64,000 nucleotides of DNA from Thelonectria olida. Lineage: Eukaryota; Ascomycota; Sordariomycetes; Hypocreales; Nectriaceae. Shown here piece by piece: positions 36,598-48,504 of the stretch. Each line of letters begins with the position of its first letter. Position 1 is the first letter of the stretch. Under the pieces are notes generated by a model. It was not told where the DNA came from. It was given only the letters and a program-made list of their open reading frames with translations, and did no database searches. The position numbers were made by a program, and so were the translations under genes. Location of the stretch: positions 969,459-1,033,458 of the forward strand of contig JAGPYM010000014.1 in the NCBI GenBank assembly GCA_020736575.1, given 5' to 3'.

Positions 36598-37971
36598 CGT
36601 TTCGGCGAGAAGGAGGATAGAGCACCGGTTTGGATGGCGTCTGAAGCAGTTGAAGAGGGATTCTTGTCAATGACAGTCGGGGAGTCGGAGCATCTGGACG
36701 AGACGCGGACGTTTATATATAAGCTTGTTTCTAGTGCCAGGGGCACCGGCCAGAGATTTATCTGAACGGTCTAGACCTCAAACGCCCCGGAACTCGGCGC
36801 ACAAATCTCTTTGATTCGTGGTAGATGACCGTAGCTAATTGGCTCAGAGTCGTTGGTAGTGTTCAGCCGCAGATGATGGGGCGCCACCGATCTCAGCTCG
36901 GAAGACGGCGCCGGGACTATTTTCTTTGAACAACGTACCAGTGGCGGTCGCTTTACCCCGAAGACTAGTGAAGAGTGAAGACGAAGGCGGTCAGCCAGCC
37001 TTTGCAAGCATTTGTTAGGGCTGACTGGTAATCGAAGTGGCTGAAGATAGGAGACAGTTCGAAACAAGTTGTCGACGAATGGCGAGGAAGAACAGGCGCG
37101 GAGAGGTTTCGTGGCACGAGATGATATGCAGGAGAAAAGCATTATGCAAGTTTGATTGGGTAACCTACGAGCGCCTCTGATGACGACTCGCAAGATATGT
37201 CTGATTGCTGGCGAGACGATGCCAGTCCTCTGTGCAGAGTATCAGATCATCTTGGTCCGGCAGGTATCGAGAGAAACTACTTGACGCGTTGTGAGATATC
37301 ATAATACCGGAGTGGCCCTCTTCTTTGAATACAGCAATTGACTAACATAGGTTCGAGATCCGTTGAACGGCTAGAGCTTCCCAACCGACTCGCGTGTCCC
37401 ATGCGTTTTGTCTCGCGCAGTAATAACGATGTAACTTCGTAACGCCGATGACGTTGCATTCTCTCAAGCTACCAAATCGTCGGGTTAGGCTTAATCCTCA
37501 AACTCAATCTCCCATTGGCGCACTGCCGCCTTACAAGGCGAACAGGATGGTGATCTGCGTAATGTGGCGGAGCAGCGTATTCGCTTGTCGACGACGCGCC
37601 CCGGGCCGTTTTTCGCGTATCTCTGAGACCCTGAATACGCTCCAAAGGTATTTGTCAATTTCTCCTAGTTTTTCAGCATGATGGATCCAACCGCGACTCC
37701 GAAGCACATTCGCGAGAGCGTATTGACTGTGGCCATGACAGACTCGGGCGCTCAGCACCGCCCCGTGACGACGCATTCTTTGACGATGGGTATCGATACT
37801 TGAATAGATACATAAGGCGTCTTGTCTCTCTTGAAGGTTTTCTATTATCCAGACAACAATTGCATCCATCCTTTCATTACCACCTCTCATTGAGCCCATT
37901 TCATACCTCACCTCAACTTGCCACCATCAACCAAGAGATCTTAATTATTTCCACGACAAAATCCATCAGCA
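36598..37971. other. Intergenic region
   Basis: About 1.4 kb without a supportable gene. TATATATAAG near 36714 lies just upstream of the secreted-protein gene and would suit its TATA box. Minus frames at 36771-37193 and 37531-37911 lack a proper start or motif. The right end is the promoter of the Ysc84-like gene and contains a CT-rich leader near 37860-37930. Confidence 0.4.
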
Positions 37972-38731
37972 ATGGGTCTCTTCAAAGCTTCGGGTGTTAG
38001 CGATGACTGCGACAAGGCAGCTCGCATCCTTAAGGGATTCGTCGGTACGTATCATTTTATCCCCAAGTAGACTCTCCGACAAGACTAACACGGCCACAGA
38101 TAAGAAGAAGATTCCCACGGAAGCTGTCGCAAACGCAAAGGGCCTCGCCATCTTCTCCGGTTTCAGGGCCGGCATGTACCTCGCCGGCGCCGGCGGCTCA
38201 GGCGTCGTCGTTGCGCGCCTCCCCGACGGCTCCTGGTCTCCCCCGTCGGCCTTTTCCGTCCGCAGCGGCGGCATCGGGCTCGTCTACGGCGTCGACGTGT
38301 ACGACTGCGTGTGCGTGCTCAACACCCAAGCCGCCGTTGACGCCTACACCAGTTCCGAGATGTCCCTCGGCGGCTCTCTCGCCCTCGCAGCCGGGCCCAT
38401 GACGATGAACGGGAGCACCGCCAGCGCCAAGGGCGAGGATGTCAAGCCGGTGTGGACGTACACCAAGTCGCGCGGTCTGTACGGCGGGTTGACGGTGGAC
38501 GGGACCGTCATCAAGGAGAAGCCCGATGTCAACGCCGACTTTTACGGAGCCAAGGTTGGGCCGGCGCAGATCTTGAGGGGCGAGGTTCAGGTGCAGGCTG
38601 GACCGAGCAAGTGGCCTGCTGGTGCGCTGCAGCTTACCGAGGTTCTGAAGATGGCTGAAGGAAAGGGTGCTGATGTGAGCGTGATTCAAGAGATTAGCAG
38701 TGAGCCTACCCCCGGTGACTTGCGGGAGTGA
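37972..38731 (+). CDS. Ysc84/SH3YL1-type SYLF-domain protein
   Basis: SYLF (DUF500) proteins bind phosphoinositides and actin and work at endocytic patches. Exon 1 (37972-38044, MGLFKASGVSDDCDKAARIL) is joined by a 55-base intron to exon 2 (38100-38731), giving 234 residues. The core motifs are all present: IPTEAVANAKGLAIFSGFRA, GMYLAGAGGSGVVVARLPDG, WSPPSAFSVRSGGIGLVYGV and SRGLYGGLTVDGTVI. There is no SH3 domain, unlike yeast Ysc84, which is common for the shorter fungal paralogues. Exon 2 is distinctly GC-rich. The assignment is firm for the domain; the cellular role is by analogy. Confidence 0.93.
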
Positions 38732-39259
38732 TGCGGTGGTGGCAGAGGCGCGACGATGGACTTGGAGGGATAACTGGTGTTTGTGATTTTTTGTCATGTT
38801 TATTAGATGTTACCTAGCTATAATAATTACTCTATCTACCTATATGTATCAGTTGTTGTGGATGCCTCTCTTGTCAACTACCTATCAAACGGTTATACTT
38901 TGTGGAGAGGCGCCCAACACATCAACTCTTCCTGGTTCACGTCGTTCCTCCGGATTTGGCATCCAATCCGCCCAATCAGACACTTTCAAATGCCATGAGG
39001 GATTCCAGCACAACGGGCGCATCGACTGTCAGGGCTTAGTTGCTGACATTACTTTTCTAGTGAGACATGGCGATCTTAAGCGAGCTGCTGTTCGACTCGA
39101 ATGACGACACGCCATCAATCGACGTCAGCGCTAAGATACAAGGGCAGCGATCCCCTCACGATGCTGACAAGACAAAAAAACATAAAGGTCTGCTCGTGAG
39201 CCCCTCGTTTTGATCTTGCCAAGTCATACACTTGCCCGCGTGATAAGCGACGACTCACC
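38732..39259. other. Intergenic region
   Basis: No gene seen between the Ysc84-like gene and the plus-strand P450. Frames at 38796-39104 lack motifs. The right end is the P450 promoter. Confidence 0.4.
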
Positions 39260-40992
39260 ATGGACCCGGTGCTACATGGTCTGCTACCAGCGTGGCCAAG
39301 CCCCCTCGGCCTGGCCTACGCTTTTGCTGGATGCATTCTGATCATTATTGTCTGCGAGCGTTTCTTTCTGGGCGTCCCCTACCCTAAGGGAATTCCCCTT
39401 ATTCGAGAGCCAGAGGGTGCTCGACGCTTCAGCCTGCGCACGAGACTCGCCTACTACACCGACTGCGAAGCATTGTTTCGAGAAGCGTACCAAAACGTAA
39501 CCAATCCCCCGCGGTCTCTCTGTCTGTTCCGCCAGCTAACAGTGCATAGTACGGCAAAAAAGGCCTCCCTGTCGTTCTTCCCGGTCTCGGCGTCCGACAC
39601 GATGTCATCATGCCCCCGAGCATCATGAGCTGGATCCTCGCGCAGCCGGAATCCGTCCTCTCCGTCACCGAAGCATTTGCCGACATTGATCTTTTCAACT
39701 GGAGCCTCGGCACCAGCAAAATTGTTCTCGACGCATGGCAAGGCCTGCTTATTCGGACTGACCTGAACCGAGTTCTGGAAGCATCTTGTGCGGCGATGAA
39801 CGACGAGTTGCATGTGGCTTTTGACGAATACTTTGGCACTGATGCCGAGAATTGGAGGGAGATTGACCTGCTCGAGACAGTCAGAATGGTGGTGGCTCAG
39901 GCCGCGAGTCGCTTTGCCGTGGGCGTGCCTCTTTGTATGCCTTTCCCTCTCTTTCCCCGTCTCTGATTCGATTTCTAACTAAGATTGGCAGGTCGCAACA
40001 AGGACTACCTACGCAATGCCCTCCACATCAACCACCAGCTCGTGTTGAACGCGGGCCTCACTGGCATGGCTCCGTACCTCCTACAACCCCTCGTCGGCAC
40101 GCTCGTCAACATATCCACCTTCAGGTCGCTTCGCAAGATGCGAAAGTGGATCAACCCTCTCTGGAAGAAACGCCTGGAGACTCTTCAGTTCGAGCGAGAC
40201 GACCCCAACCACGACGAGCCCCTTGACTTGGTGCAGATGATGATCCGCTACGCCCAGCGCGAACGCCCCCACGAGCTCGACGACTACGGCCTCATCAACA
40301 ACCGCATCGCTGCCAACAACATGGGCATCATGCACCAGACCGCCTACGCAGTGTGCAACCTCCTCCTTAACGTCATCAGCACCGACGCCGAGTTCGACAC
40401 GATCCAAGTCCTCCGCGACGAAACAGAACGCGTCCTCGGCTCTGACGGCTCCGACAAGTGGACAAAGGCCAAGATCAGCCAGATGACTCGAGCCGACAGC
40501 ATCGCGAGAGAAACGCTCCGACGCAATGCCTTCTCGGGCCGCGCCAACTTCCGCAAGGTCATGACGGACGACTTCACGACAAAGGACGGATGCCACATAC
40601 CCAAGAACACCACCATGTCTTTCCTCAGTCAGCCTGCAGGTATGGACCCGGAAACCACTCAAGACCCCTTCAAGTTCGACCCGTTCCGCTTCTCTAGGCA
40701 GCGCGAAGCCGCCGTAGAGCAAGGAGCAAAAGTACCAGCCCTTGGGCTCGTCTCGACGTCGCCGGATTTCATGCCCTTTGGCCACGGGAAACACGCGTGC
40801 CCTGGACGCTTCCTCATTGACTTTGAACTGAAGATGATTATGGCTTATGTGCTACGACACTATGATATCAAGTTCCCTGACGAATACAAGGGTGAGCGAC
40901 CTGCCAATTTCTGGATGGCCGAGGCGTCGTTGCCGCCGAGTGGTGTAAAGATTATGGTTAAGAGGAGGAGAAACGGCAAATCTCAGCAGTAG
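39260..40992 (+). CDS. Cytochrome P450 monooxygenase (ent-kaurene-oxidase-like fungal group)
   Basis: Haem-thiolate oxidase anchored in the ER by an N-terminal helix (LGLAYAFAGCILIIIVCERF). Exons 39260-39496, 39550-39934 and 39992-40992 (introns of 53 and 57 bases) give 540 residues. The haem-binding loop is FMPFGHGKHACPGRF with Cys477; the K helix has ETLRR. The I helix reads GIMHQTAYAV in place of the usual A/G-G-x-D/E-T-T, as in the terpenoid- and toxin-related fungal P450s that have His before Thr. DPFKFDPFRFSR is the family PERF-like region. Substrate unknown. It converges on a second P450 about 900 bases away. Confidence 0.93.
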
Positions 40993-41917
40993 ATGGTGTT
41001 CTTCTTCCTCACTTGGACTGGGACAGCAGTCTAGGTATTGACACTCGCATCAAATTCTGAATTCACTTAATAGTATTCATACAAGCGATTCCTTGAATAC
41101 CCTCATAGTCCTCTCTTCTTCAGCTTCCATAGCCTTCTGACGTAGTTGTCTGGTTGGCTCCGATGCACCTGATCAGACTGCTAAGCTGGCCTGACCTTCA
41201 GAGCTGCTGCCGCGGCTGCTGTAGCCCAGGCCCTTTGGGTCAGTTGTTGGTTTTTTTTTCTTGCTAGCTGACAGCTGTTCTTTGCTTGTCACTGTGCCCT
41301 TCAAAACACCAGACTACTGGTAACTCTCGTCATATAACGACAACACTTGGTATGCCAATGAGGCGTGCTAGAGCACCCCACGTGGTCCTCCAGTTCTACT
41401 ACCCGCCAGGGGCCCCAAGCCATTGTTGGCGCCATAACCACTGCCTGTAAGTAATTAGTAAAAGTATTTTGATCACCTAGGTGTATTTCAACTACCTAGG
41501 CCTAATAGATATACTTGCTTTACCCTTCTGGGGGTGGCTACGGCCTCAAGATCATTCTCAAATGAGCTTAGAGATGGCTTGTAGTGAAAGTAACTGAGGT
41601 GGCGCAGATGGTGTCTGATGAGCTGCTTAAAAGCTTTCGGCTCATGATGAGGAAGTAAAGTTGAGAAATGAAATAAAAGATGTATTGATGGATGGCCCAA
41701 AACAGGCCCGTTGGATGATGTTGTTATGATGTGTTCTGATGATGTTCTGGCTGGGTTCCTCACTTCCAACGCAGCCCCAGCAGGCGCCCTTTTGTACCCT
41801 CTGGTATATACCCCCGATCCTCCTTCCTGCTGGCCAAGGCTCCTGCTCACACAATGACGGGGGGACAAACCGAAGGAATCTACGAGGCACGTCTTGATAT
41901 CATGACCTCGTCGCCTA
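40993..41917. other. Intergenic region between two convergent P450s
   Basis: No gene seen. Minus-strand frames at 41488-41890 have no motif or partner exon. Both P450 3' flanks lie here. Confidence 0.4.
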
Positions 41918-43902
41918 TCAAGCGTCGGCCTTCTCGGGCACCCAGGTGCTGAACGCCATACCTTCCGGAACCTTCTTCCACTGCTTCGTGACCGGATCCA
42001 GCAACTCTTGAACGTTCTCTGCTTCCTTTCGAATTATGTTCGCTGCCTTTTGACTTCGTGGGGTGATAATGCACTTGTAGTCCTCGGGCTGAATAGTGAT
42101 TCCACCTACCAGATTCTCGATATCGTATATGATTGGGTTTCCCATATCATCTTTGGCTGGCGCAAAGTCGAATCCCCAAAGAAGCCGCGAGATACCAAGG
42201 AACATGGAATTTTCGGCAATGTGAATTCCCTGGCACATGCGTCGACCGGCACCAAAGACAAAATTGTCTCGCTTCGTCGTGTCTCCAATTGCTGACTGGT
42301 ATAGGCTCGTGTGATCATCCTTGTATCGGTCAGGGTTGAAGACTCGGGGATCAGGACTGCGTTGTTGATCCATGTGAATTGCCCTATTCGTTCCATGAGA
42401 CAATATACTCAATCATATCCTCGCACTCGAACTTACCAGATATTGGGAATAATAGTAGAACCTTTAGGGATGCTGTATCCCATATATGTATCATCCTTGA
42501 TCACGGAGTGCGGAACCCCCAGAGACACCGAAGGCATCCATCGCAACGTCTCTTTGATGCAGCAGCGGATATAAGGCAGGCTCTCGTAATCTTCAAGCTC
42601 GGGCAGCCGGTCAGGCCCCACGACTCTGTCAAGCTCTTCTTGGGCCTTCCGTTGGACCTCTGGCCAAACTAGCATGGCCTGAACGAAACCGTACATCTCC
42701 GAGGCTGTGGTATCAGAACCTGCGTCGAGTAGCGAGCCGCTGATGTAAGCTGCAGCAGCATCCGAGAACCCCTGCACACTTTGAGCGCGGTAAATGTCGT
42801 TGCAGAAACAGGGCTTGTCAAGTTAGCCGCCAACGAAAGGCTTCGTGCGGGTTCTTGCAGACGTACTAGCCCAGTCCCAGCGTCGAGCGCGTTCTTCGCC
42901 GTCATCCACTGCTTGACGTACAGCTGCTTTTCCTCCTCGTGGAGCTTTCGGGCATAGCGGACGTTGGGGGCGATGAACTCGGGCAGCTTTTGCAGTATTG
43001 GGTACAGGTCTGCAAGCTGGGCACTCGCACTGGCTGATAGCGCACTCCATCTCTCAAACGTCTTGATTATCCGATTAGCGAGCCCTTGCCTACAGTAAGA
43101 AACTGCTCACCGAGAAAAGATGAAGTAGATTTGGATCCTTATTATCAATACAGCGATACCCAAAGATCATCTGGGTAGACAGAGAGTACGAGCCCCGCCT
43201 GATGTGAGCCAGTAGATCATCCGGAGTATCCAGCAAGGCCGACAGGAACACCTTATTCTCGAGGTCCTGGTATGGAACATACGTTACAGCTGTCTTGATG
43301 TTCAAGATATTATGCATCATTCGGTGAATCATTCGCCAGGTCTCGCCGTATCGCTATCTCAGCGTTAGCCCTCGCCTGCACATGGAAACGAGGCGCCCAT
43401 AGCTCACCATCAAGACAAGCCGTAGACCCCCGCTGGCGATATTCTGCCCTATGAACATTTCCGGGCGGTCCGAATAGATGTTGCCTCTCTTGTCTAGTAC
43501 CTCTTTAATACCGACATCATCGGAGAGGACAATGAAATTTCTCGTGCCGAGAACGAGGGAGTAGATTGGGCTAAGCCAGCCCATCAGCACGGTGGAATTC
43601 GCAACGCTCACAGTGTGAATCGCCCTCTTACCCGTATTCCTGAGCCCATTTCTGAAACTGTAAATGCGGCCTCTTTGTGGGCATCTATGCGCAGTCTACT
43701 GTAAGCCTCATGCAGAACATCTACCTTGCTAGGTAGTTAATAGTAAACTCACAAGATGCAAATTCCCTAAAAGCGGTATCGTCGGGGGACCAGGGGGGAG
43801 ATCAGCAGACCGCCTACCGACTTTGCTTAGCTTGATGGCAAGCAGCAGAGCCAAGACGGCGGGTACAAGCCCCAGAAGGTAAAACGAGGATTCCAGAATC
43901 AT
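41918..43902 (-). CDS. Cytochrome P450 (CYP620/O-methylsterigmatocystin-oxidoreductase-like)
   Basis: Seven exons (43902-43753, 43684-43632, 43570-43408, 43353-43111, 43061-42867, 42813-42437, 42383-41918), all junctions GT-AG and in frame, give 548 residues. It has an N-terminal membrane anchor (FYLLGLVPAVLALLLAIKLS), a Pro-rich hinge (DLPPGPPTIPLLGNLH), an I helix AGSDTT, a K helix ETLR, FNPDRY and the haem loop FVFGAGRRMCQG with Cys444. The layout and SGSLLDAGSDTTASEMYGFV resemble the fungal P450s annotated as O-methylsterigmatocystin oxidoreductase, a label based on similarity only; the CYP number is my guess. It is much more intron-rich than its neighbour, so the two are not a recent duplication. 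It lies about 900 bases downstream of an SDR on the same strand. Confidence 0.92.
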
Positions 43903-44809
43903 GGCGCTCGGCGAGGGAGAAGCTGGGAAACGGATATTTCCTCGTGCGATGCGTGTTTTTGTCCAGCTGCGTAAGGTATGTATGTGAAGAGGTCACCACA
44001 CCAACGGTTTAAGCAGGATTGAAAATGGAATATCCGCTCATTCCGAGTCGACACAGCCCGATACCGATCAAATAGCTCATTCTCACGTGATGGTCCCAGA
44101 TACCGGGTAACGAACCATGTTCTAGATCCTCTGACATGCTCGGGCATCAGTGGTCAACTGGTCTCGAACCCTTGAAGTCCCCACGGAGCTGCGCATTGGA
44201 TTTGTCCGTAGCCCGCAATCAATGAGGTTCCTAGCAAGGCATGGCGAAGAACTAGGAATACGAGGGCCAATAGCCAGCAAAGCAATTACCACGCTTGAAC
44301 CCGTTTCGGCACCCTCCTCTTTTAATCAGCGTGCCAACTCATCAAATTGCGGGGTAGCGGCCGAACGGGCGGCCAAAGCGAGGTATCGGCTGGTGCTCGA
44401 TGGTGATGATGGTACGTCTGAAGCACATATCTCGGCACATGGCTCGTTTCTTCAAACGGGTCCTGAGCTGTAATGGTGTGGCCGTGCGTCGCTTTCGTTC
44501 CTGTAATTATAGCTTTAATTATAGCTTTGACATTGGGGCGTCTGCCTTCGATAGTGCTGGGTGGCAGCAAGGACGTATCCACGCGGCCTTCGCTTAATAA
44601 TATCTCACTGAACGTGTCATTCTCTGGCGTAATTGGGGCCTGCATTGCGGGATGTGGGGTTGTGCAATTGTGAGATAGAGTTCGATGTTCTTTTCAGAAC
44701 TGAGATTAGACAATTACCTTGATAAAAATGAGAGAACGCTGGAAAGGCCAAGACAATTACACACTGTGAAAGCAATAGCTCCCTCGAATCTGTCACCGCT
44801 TATACGCCA
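43903..44809. other. Intergenic region
   Basis: No gene supported. A 12-base unit (TAATTATAGCTT) is repeated twice in tandem near 44505-44530. The minus frame at 44322-44645 lacks motifs. It holds the promoter of the P450 and the 3' flank of the SDR. Confidence 0.4.
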
Positions 44810-45852
44810 TTAGAAGCCAGTCTCTCGCAAAACACCCGCCTTCATGTCGCGAACCAACTCCTGGAACCATGCTGGGAACCCTCGCATCCCGGCCAACACT
44901 GCGCCATACCCCGGCACAAACAAGTCGCCTCTCCCTCCAGTGACCACACGGTCCACAACTGCACCTGCGACGTCTTCGGGCTCTAGAACGCCGTCCTTGA
45001 AGGTTGGATGCTCGATGAGGTTCTTGATCAGGGGTGTGCGAACCCAGAAAGGATACACAATGCTGTATCAACATGTTAGCTGTCATTGCCAAGCACGTGT
45101 AATCTCGCATTGCGTCAAAGCGCCTACCTCGTCAATACCCCTCTGGCGTTGTATCTATGTCGGAGCTCTTGTGCAAGACCCTCGTTGAAAGCAACCAGAC
45201 CAGACTTGACGCAGCTGTAGTCGACATTGTTGGAGATGGTGAGAAAGCTCGCGACACTAGCCATGGTGACAACATGGCCGTGATTTTCCTTGACCATTGC
45301 GGGCAGGAACTCCTTCACAAGCCAGAAATGGGCCAGGATATTAACATCAAACATGCGCTTGAGCTGGCCATGTGGAATATCGAGGATTGTTTTGCCCGAC
45401 ACAATGCCAGCATTGTTGATCAGGACGGTCGGGTCGCCGAATTCGTGACGGATCTTCTCTGCTGTTTCGTGGACTGCATCTGGAGACGTGACATCGACCT
45501 GGAAGAAATGCGCGTTTGCAGGGAGGGCGTTTTGCGGAGGGTTAATGTCGAGTGAGAGGACTCTCACGCTCTTGTGTGAGAATTTCCGGACCATGTGAGC
45601 CCCCATTCCGCTGCTTCCTCCCGTGATGAGGACAAGCTCGTTATCGCTGTTCCAAGGCTTGGAACGTTTACCGCCGAGCACAAGTCTGTTCAGGAATCGG
45701 TTTGCTCCATAGCAAGTTCCTAGAATGGCCAGCACTCCGGACACCGTCCTGTATCGGGCGAAATGTGGTGAATTGAGAAGCGTGCCACATAGAGAGCCAA
45801 ATATGTTACGAACATGCTCGATTAATGCCTGAAAGGCCGCAGAGGTCGCCAT
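44810..45852 (-). CDS. Membrane-anchored short-chain dehydrogenase/reductase (retinol-dehydrogenase-10-like)
   Basis: NAD(P)-dependent oxidoreductase of the classical SDR type. Exons 45852-45128 and 45062-44810 (65-base intron) give 325 residues. An N-terminal hydrophobic region (about 38-58) precedes the Rossmann motif LVLITGGSSGMG (TGGSSGMG at 77-84). NNAG is at 146-149 and the catalytic set is Ser199, Tyr212 and Lys216 (YSCVK). FDVNILAHFWLVKEFLPAM resembles the SDR16C group (RDH10, DHRS3, 17-beta-HSD11), which acts on lipophilic alcohols at ER or lipid droplets; the substrate here is unknown. It lies upstream of the minus-strand P450 in the same orientation, a common pairing in oxidation clusters. 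Confidence 0.92.
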
Positions 45853-46868
45853 TTTGTGCCGAGATAAATAGGAATTGATTCAGATACGGTGTAGGTCGAA
45901 CGAGGATAGAAATTCTAGAGCAGAGGGCAAAGAGGACGTGCAGTCCACGTCAAGATATACCCATTGGCCTCGCTAATCGGCGTGAGTGCCAAGAGCTGTT
46001 GTCTCACCCACCCGCTCCTCAGCTTCCGAGTCGCATACAACTAACCCCATTCTGGCCTCACATTGAGAAGGAAAGAGGTCTGCTATTGGGCGTTTTTGTT
46101 TGCCTTACGGGCGCCGCGTAAACGGCAGCTCCAACGAATGTCTCGGCCGAGTCCGGAAAGAGTCGAAGATGGACCCCGGCAATTGCCCACGTCTGCGCCA
46201 AGATGGAGGCGGATTCCAACCAGCAATCCCCAGCGGGTGCGTCTGGTTGGTTCGGAGGGATGTTGATAATACGGAGTGCATAGGATGAGCCAATGGAGTA
46301 ATTAACTGAACGATGCCGCCCGCATGAGTGTCTCACATGTCGGAGATGGTCCTTGGCCTGCATTTGGGGTGCATGCAAATGATGTAATTGTAATTCCATC
46401 TGGGCTTGGATTCTGGCAAATAATTGTAGATGTCCTAGATCCGAGGTCGGCACAAGGAGGGCCGGACTAGCAGAGGGTCATACTGAATTCAATCATCATG
46501 CCACTTTTCAGATCATTTCAACGCAAGTGACGAGGCCTCTGTGGTATCGTCAGCATCGCCTAAACCTCAAGCGAATCGCAAACTGAGAAGCCCAACCTTT
46601 ACTTGACGCGAGTGTCAGCCCCGTCAATAGCCCGGAGACTATCGAGATGACAAGCTGACAACAGGGTCCAACACCCATGCTAGCGGCAGTGTCAACTCAA
46701 CCAAGAATCGATAAAGCCATTGATTGGCCACGTTGAAGAAGGGATTGCTGCTGAATTCTTGAAAAGACTGAGGGGGCCAAAAGCCGCCATTAAAAGCCGA
46801 TGGGGAGTGTGGACTAGAATTTTTATGGTCCAGACTGGTGTTTCGTATTACCTAGTTGACGGCTCAAA
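45853..46868. other. Intergenic region left of the MITE
   Basis: No gene supported. It starts with the SDR promoter. Overlapping frames near 46058-46453 and 46720-46920 lack motifs; the second runs into the left end of the MITE. Confidence 0.4.
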
Positions 46869-46870
46869 TA

Positions 46871-47216
46871 CAGTGGGAGGCAATAAGTTTGAATACCTTT
46901 GTTGTACCGACCCCCTTTGACTAGCCTGTTTAGGCCAGCGATTTTGATGCCGCTTTTACTATCGACTTCCTCCCTTTTAACACACTCCTCAACATACCTC
47001 AAGACAAAAAGCTATCGCTATTATAACAATCTCACATATGCAAATAATACCAAATAGGGCCCCTGTATTACTGCATAAGACTGGTGTATAAAATACTAGA
47101 TCTATTATGCAAAGCTCAAAAGTTGGGATATAAAAGCGGCATCAGAAGGTCGGCCTAATTGGGCTAGTGCATGGGTCGGTACAGCAAAGGGTATTCAAAC
47201 TTATTGCCTCCCACTG
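46871..47216. mobile_element. Tc1/mariner-like MITE with TA duplication
   Basis: The 346-base element starts CAGTGGGAGGCAATAAGTTT and ends with the inverted copy of the same sequence. The arms run roughly 90 bases (46871 to about 46965, and about 47125-47216) and align with few gaps: the first 27 bases are identical, a later GTACCGACCC block is shared, and GATGCCGCTTTTA recurs near the inner end. Both ends are flanked by TA (46869-46870 and 47217-47218), the target duplication of Tc1/mariner/Pogo elements. No transposase frame fits inside, so it is non-autonomous. Some arm differences are C/T transitions, compatible with ageing or mild RIP. Part of the interior is AT-rich. Confidence 0.85.
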
Positions 47217-47472
47217 TATGCTAGTACAACGCTGGCAGCGATGATAGCTTCGTATTACCTATCATCCATCCGATATTGTACGTCGCAGGATTGGACATGT
47301 GTCGGATGGAGACGAGCTAGATGATTGAGACGGCCGAGACCTCTGGATTCTTTCACGAATGGGAGGCATGTATGGACATAGACTATGATATTGATACATT
47401 CTAAGATGAGTAACTAAAGACTCTTAGATCCGAAACCCATACCTTCACCCTCAATTCAGCTACCCATTTCAA

Positions 47473-48504
47473 TTAATGAGCGCTGGTATCGACAGCCACA
47501 ATCTTGGCGCCCTCCGTCTTTCCATTCTCACCTCCCACAGGCATAGCAAGAGCACCGGAAGTAGCAACATACAGGAAATCCTTGTCGTACTTGCCCCGGC
47601 CAAACGCCACGGCAGTGTCGCCAGCAACAATCATCTCGTTGTCTCCGCCAACGACAACCTTGGACGTTCCAGTCTTGGTGTTGATGTACACAACTTTGTT
47701 GTCAAAGTTGCTAGCAGCCCAGATGTTGCCCTCGGTGTCGATGGCGAAGTCGTCGACAAACACAGCCTTGTCCGAGAAGTCGGAAACCAACTTGGGCTTG
47801 GCGCCCTTGACGGGGTACCCGGAAGGAGTGATGGGGATGCGGTAGATGGAGACGGCGAACGAGTTGGAGAAGTAGAGGTAGCCGTTGTAGGCGCGAATTC
47901 CGTTGACGCCGACGGGAAGAGTGGCATTGGGCTTCGGAGCCATCTCGGGGAAGACGAAGGCAGAAGTATCCCACTTGCCAGACTTGAGGTCGAGGTATCC
48001 GACGAAACCGTTGGCAGAGTCGGCCACAAGAACAGCTTTCGAGACACCGGGAATAGCGGTCACGCCGTTGAGGAAGGCGCTCTTCGTGTTGAAGTTGCTG
48101 ATTCTTTTGACCTTGGGCTTGCTGGTCTCGCAGCCGAACTCGATGGCAAAGGCGCTGAAGGTGCCGATGACGGGGACGCCGATGTTAGACGAGTTGCCGC
48201 CGACGACGATGTAAGTCTCCTTGCCATGACGGCCCTTGGGCACTTGATCAATGCCGTAGATGCTCTGGATCTCGGGGATGGAGACGAGTTCCTCGATCTT
48301 GTGAGTGGGACCGGTTGGCTTCTTGATGGTGTAGACGATGGCTGAAGGCCACATCTGGGTGGCGAGGAGGTCGCCGTTGGGGCGGGCGGCGATGTTCTCA
48401 AGCCATGTTCCGTGGGGAAGCTGGTCGAGGACCGTCCCTGGGAGGGACTTTGCCAGCGACAGGACCGGGAGGACGGCCGCGAGGAGAAGAGAGTTGGCGA
48501 ACAT
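47473..48504 (-). CDS. Secreted six-bladed beta-propeller protein (SMP-30/gluconolactonase-like)
   Basis: An intronless gene of 343 residues. ATG 48504 is chosen because it begins MFANSLLLAAVLPVLSLA, a clear signal peptide; the 27 extra upstream codons have no role I can see. The repeats resemble fungal SMP-30-type propellers: NIAARPNGDLLATQMWPSAI, SAFLNGVTAIPGVSKAVLVA, FVDDFAIDTEGNIWAASNFD, then DTAVAFGRGKYDKDFLYVATSG. Such secreted proteins are often annotated as six-bladed beta-propeller TolB-like; the substrate is unknown, though gluconolactonase or paraoxonase-like hydrolysis is possible. GVNGIRAYNGYLYFSNS is the usual central repeat. The gene lies 257 bases from the MITE. Confidence 0.88.
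   Translation of the reverse strand: MFANSLLLAAVLPVLSLAKSLPGTVLDQLPHGTWLENIAARPNGDLLATQMWPSAIVYTIKKPTGPTHKIEELVSIPEIQSIYGIDQVPKGRHGKETYIVVGGNSSNIGVPVIGTFSAFAIEFGCETSKPKVKRISNFNTKSAFLNGVTAIPGVSKAVLVADSANGFVGYLDLKSGKWDTSAFVFPEMAPKPNATLPVGVNGIRAYNGYLYFSNSFAVSIYRIPITPSGYPVKGAKPKLVSDFSDKAVFVDDFAIDTEGNIWAASNFDNKVVYINTKTGTSKVVVGGDNEMIVAGDTAVAFGRGKYDKDFLYVATSGALAMPVGGENGKTEGAKIVAVDTSAH

Noticed and set aside
37345..37365. Possible tRNA B box (AGGTTCGAGATCC)
   Set aside because: Spacing is one base off the consensus and no acceptor stem or A box was found nearby.
39260..45852. Full secondary-metabolite cluster
   Set aside because: No PKS, NRPS, terpene cyclase or DMATS gene in the window; only tailoring-type genes are present.
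46720..46920. 66-codon plus-strand open frame
   Set aside because: It runs into the left end of the MITE and has no motif.
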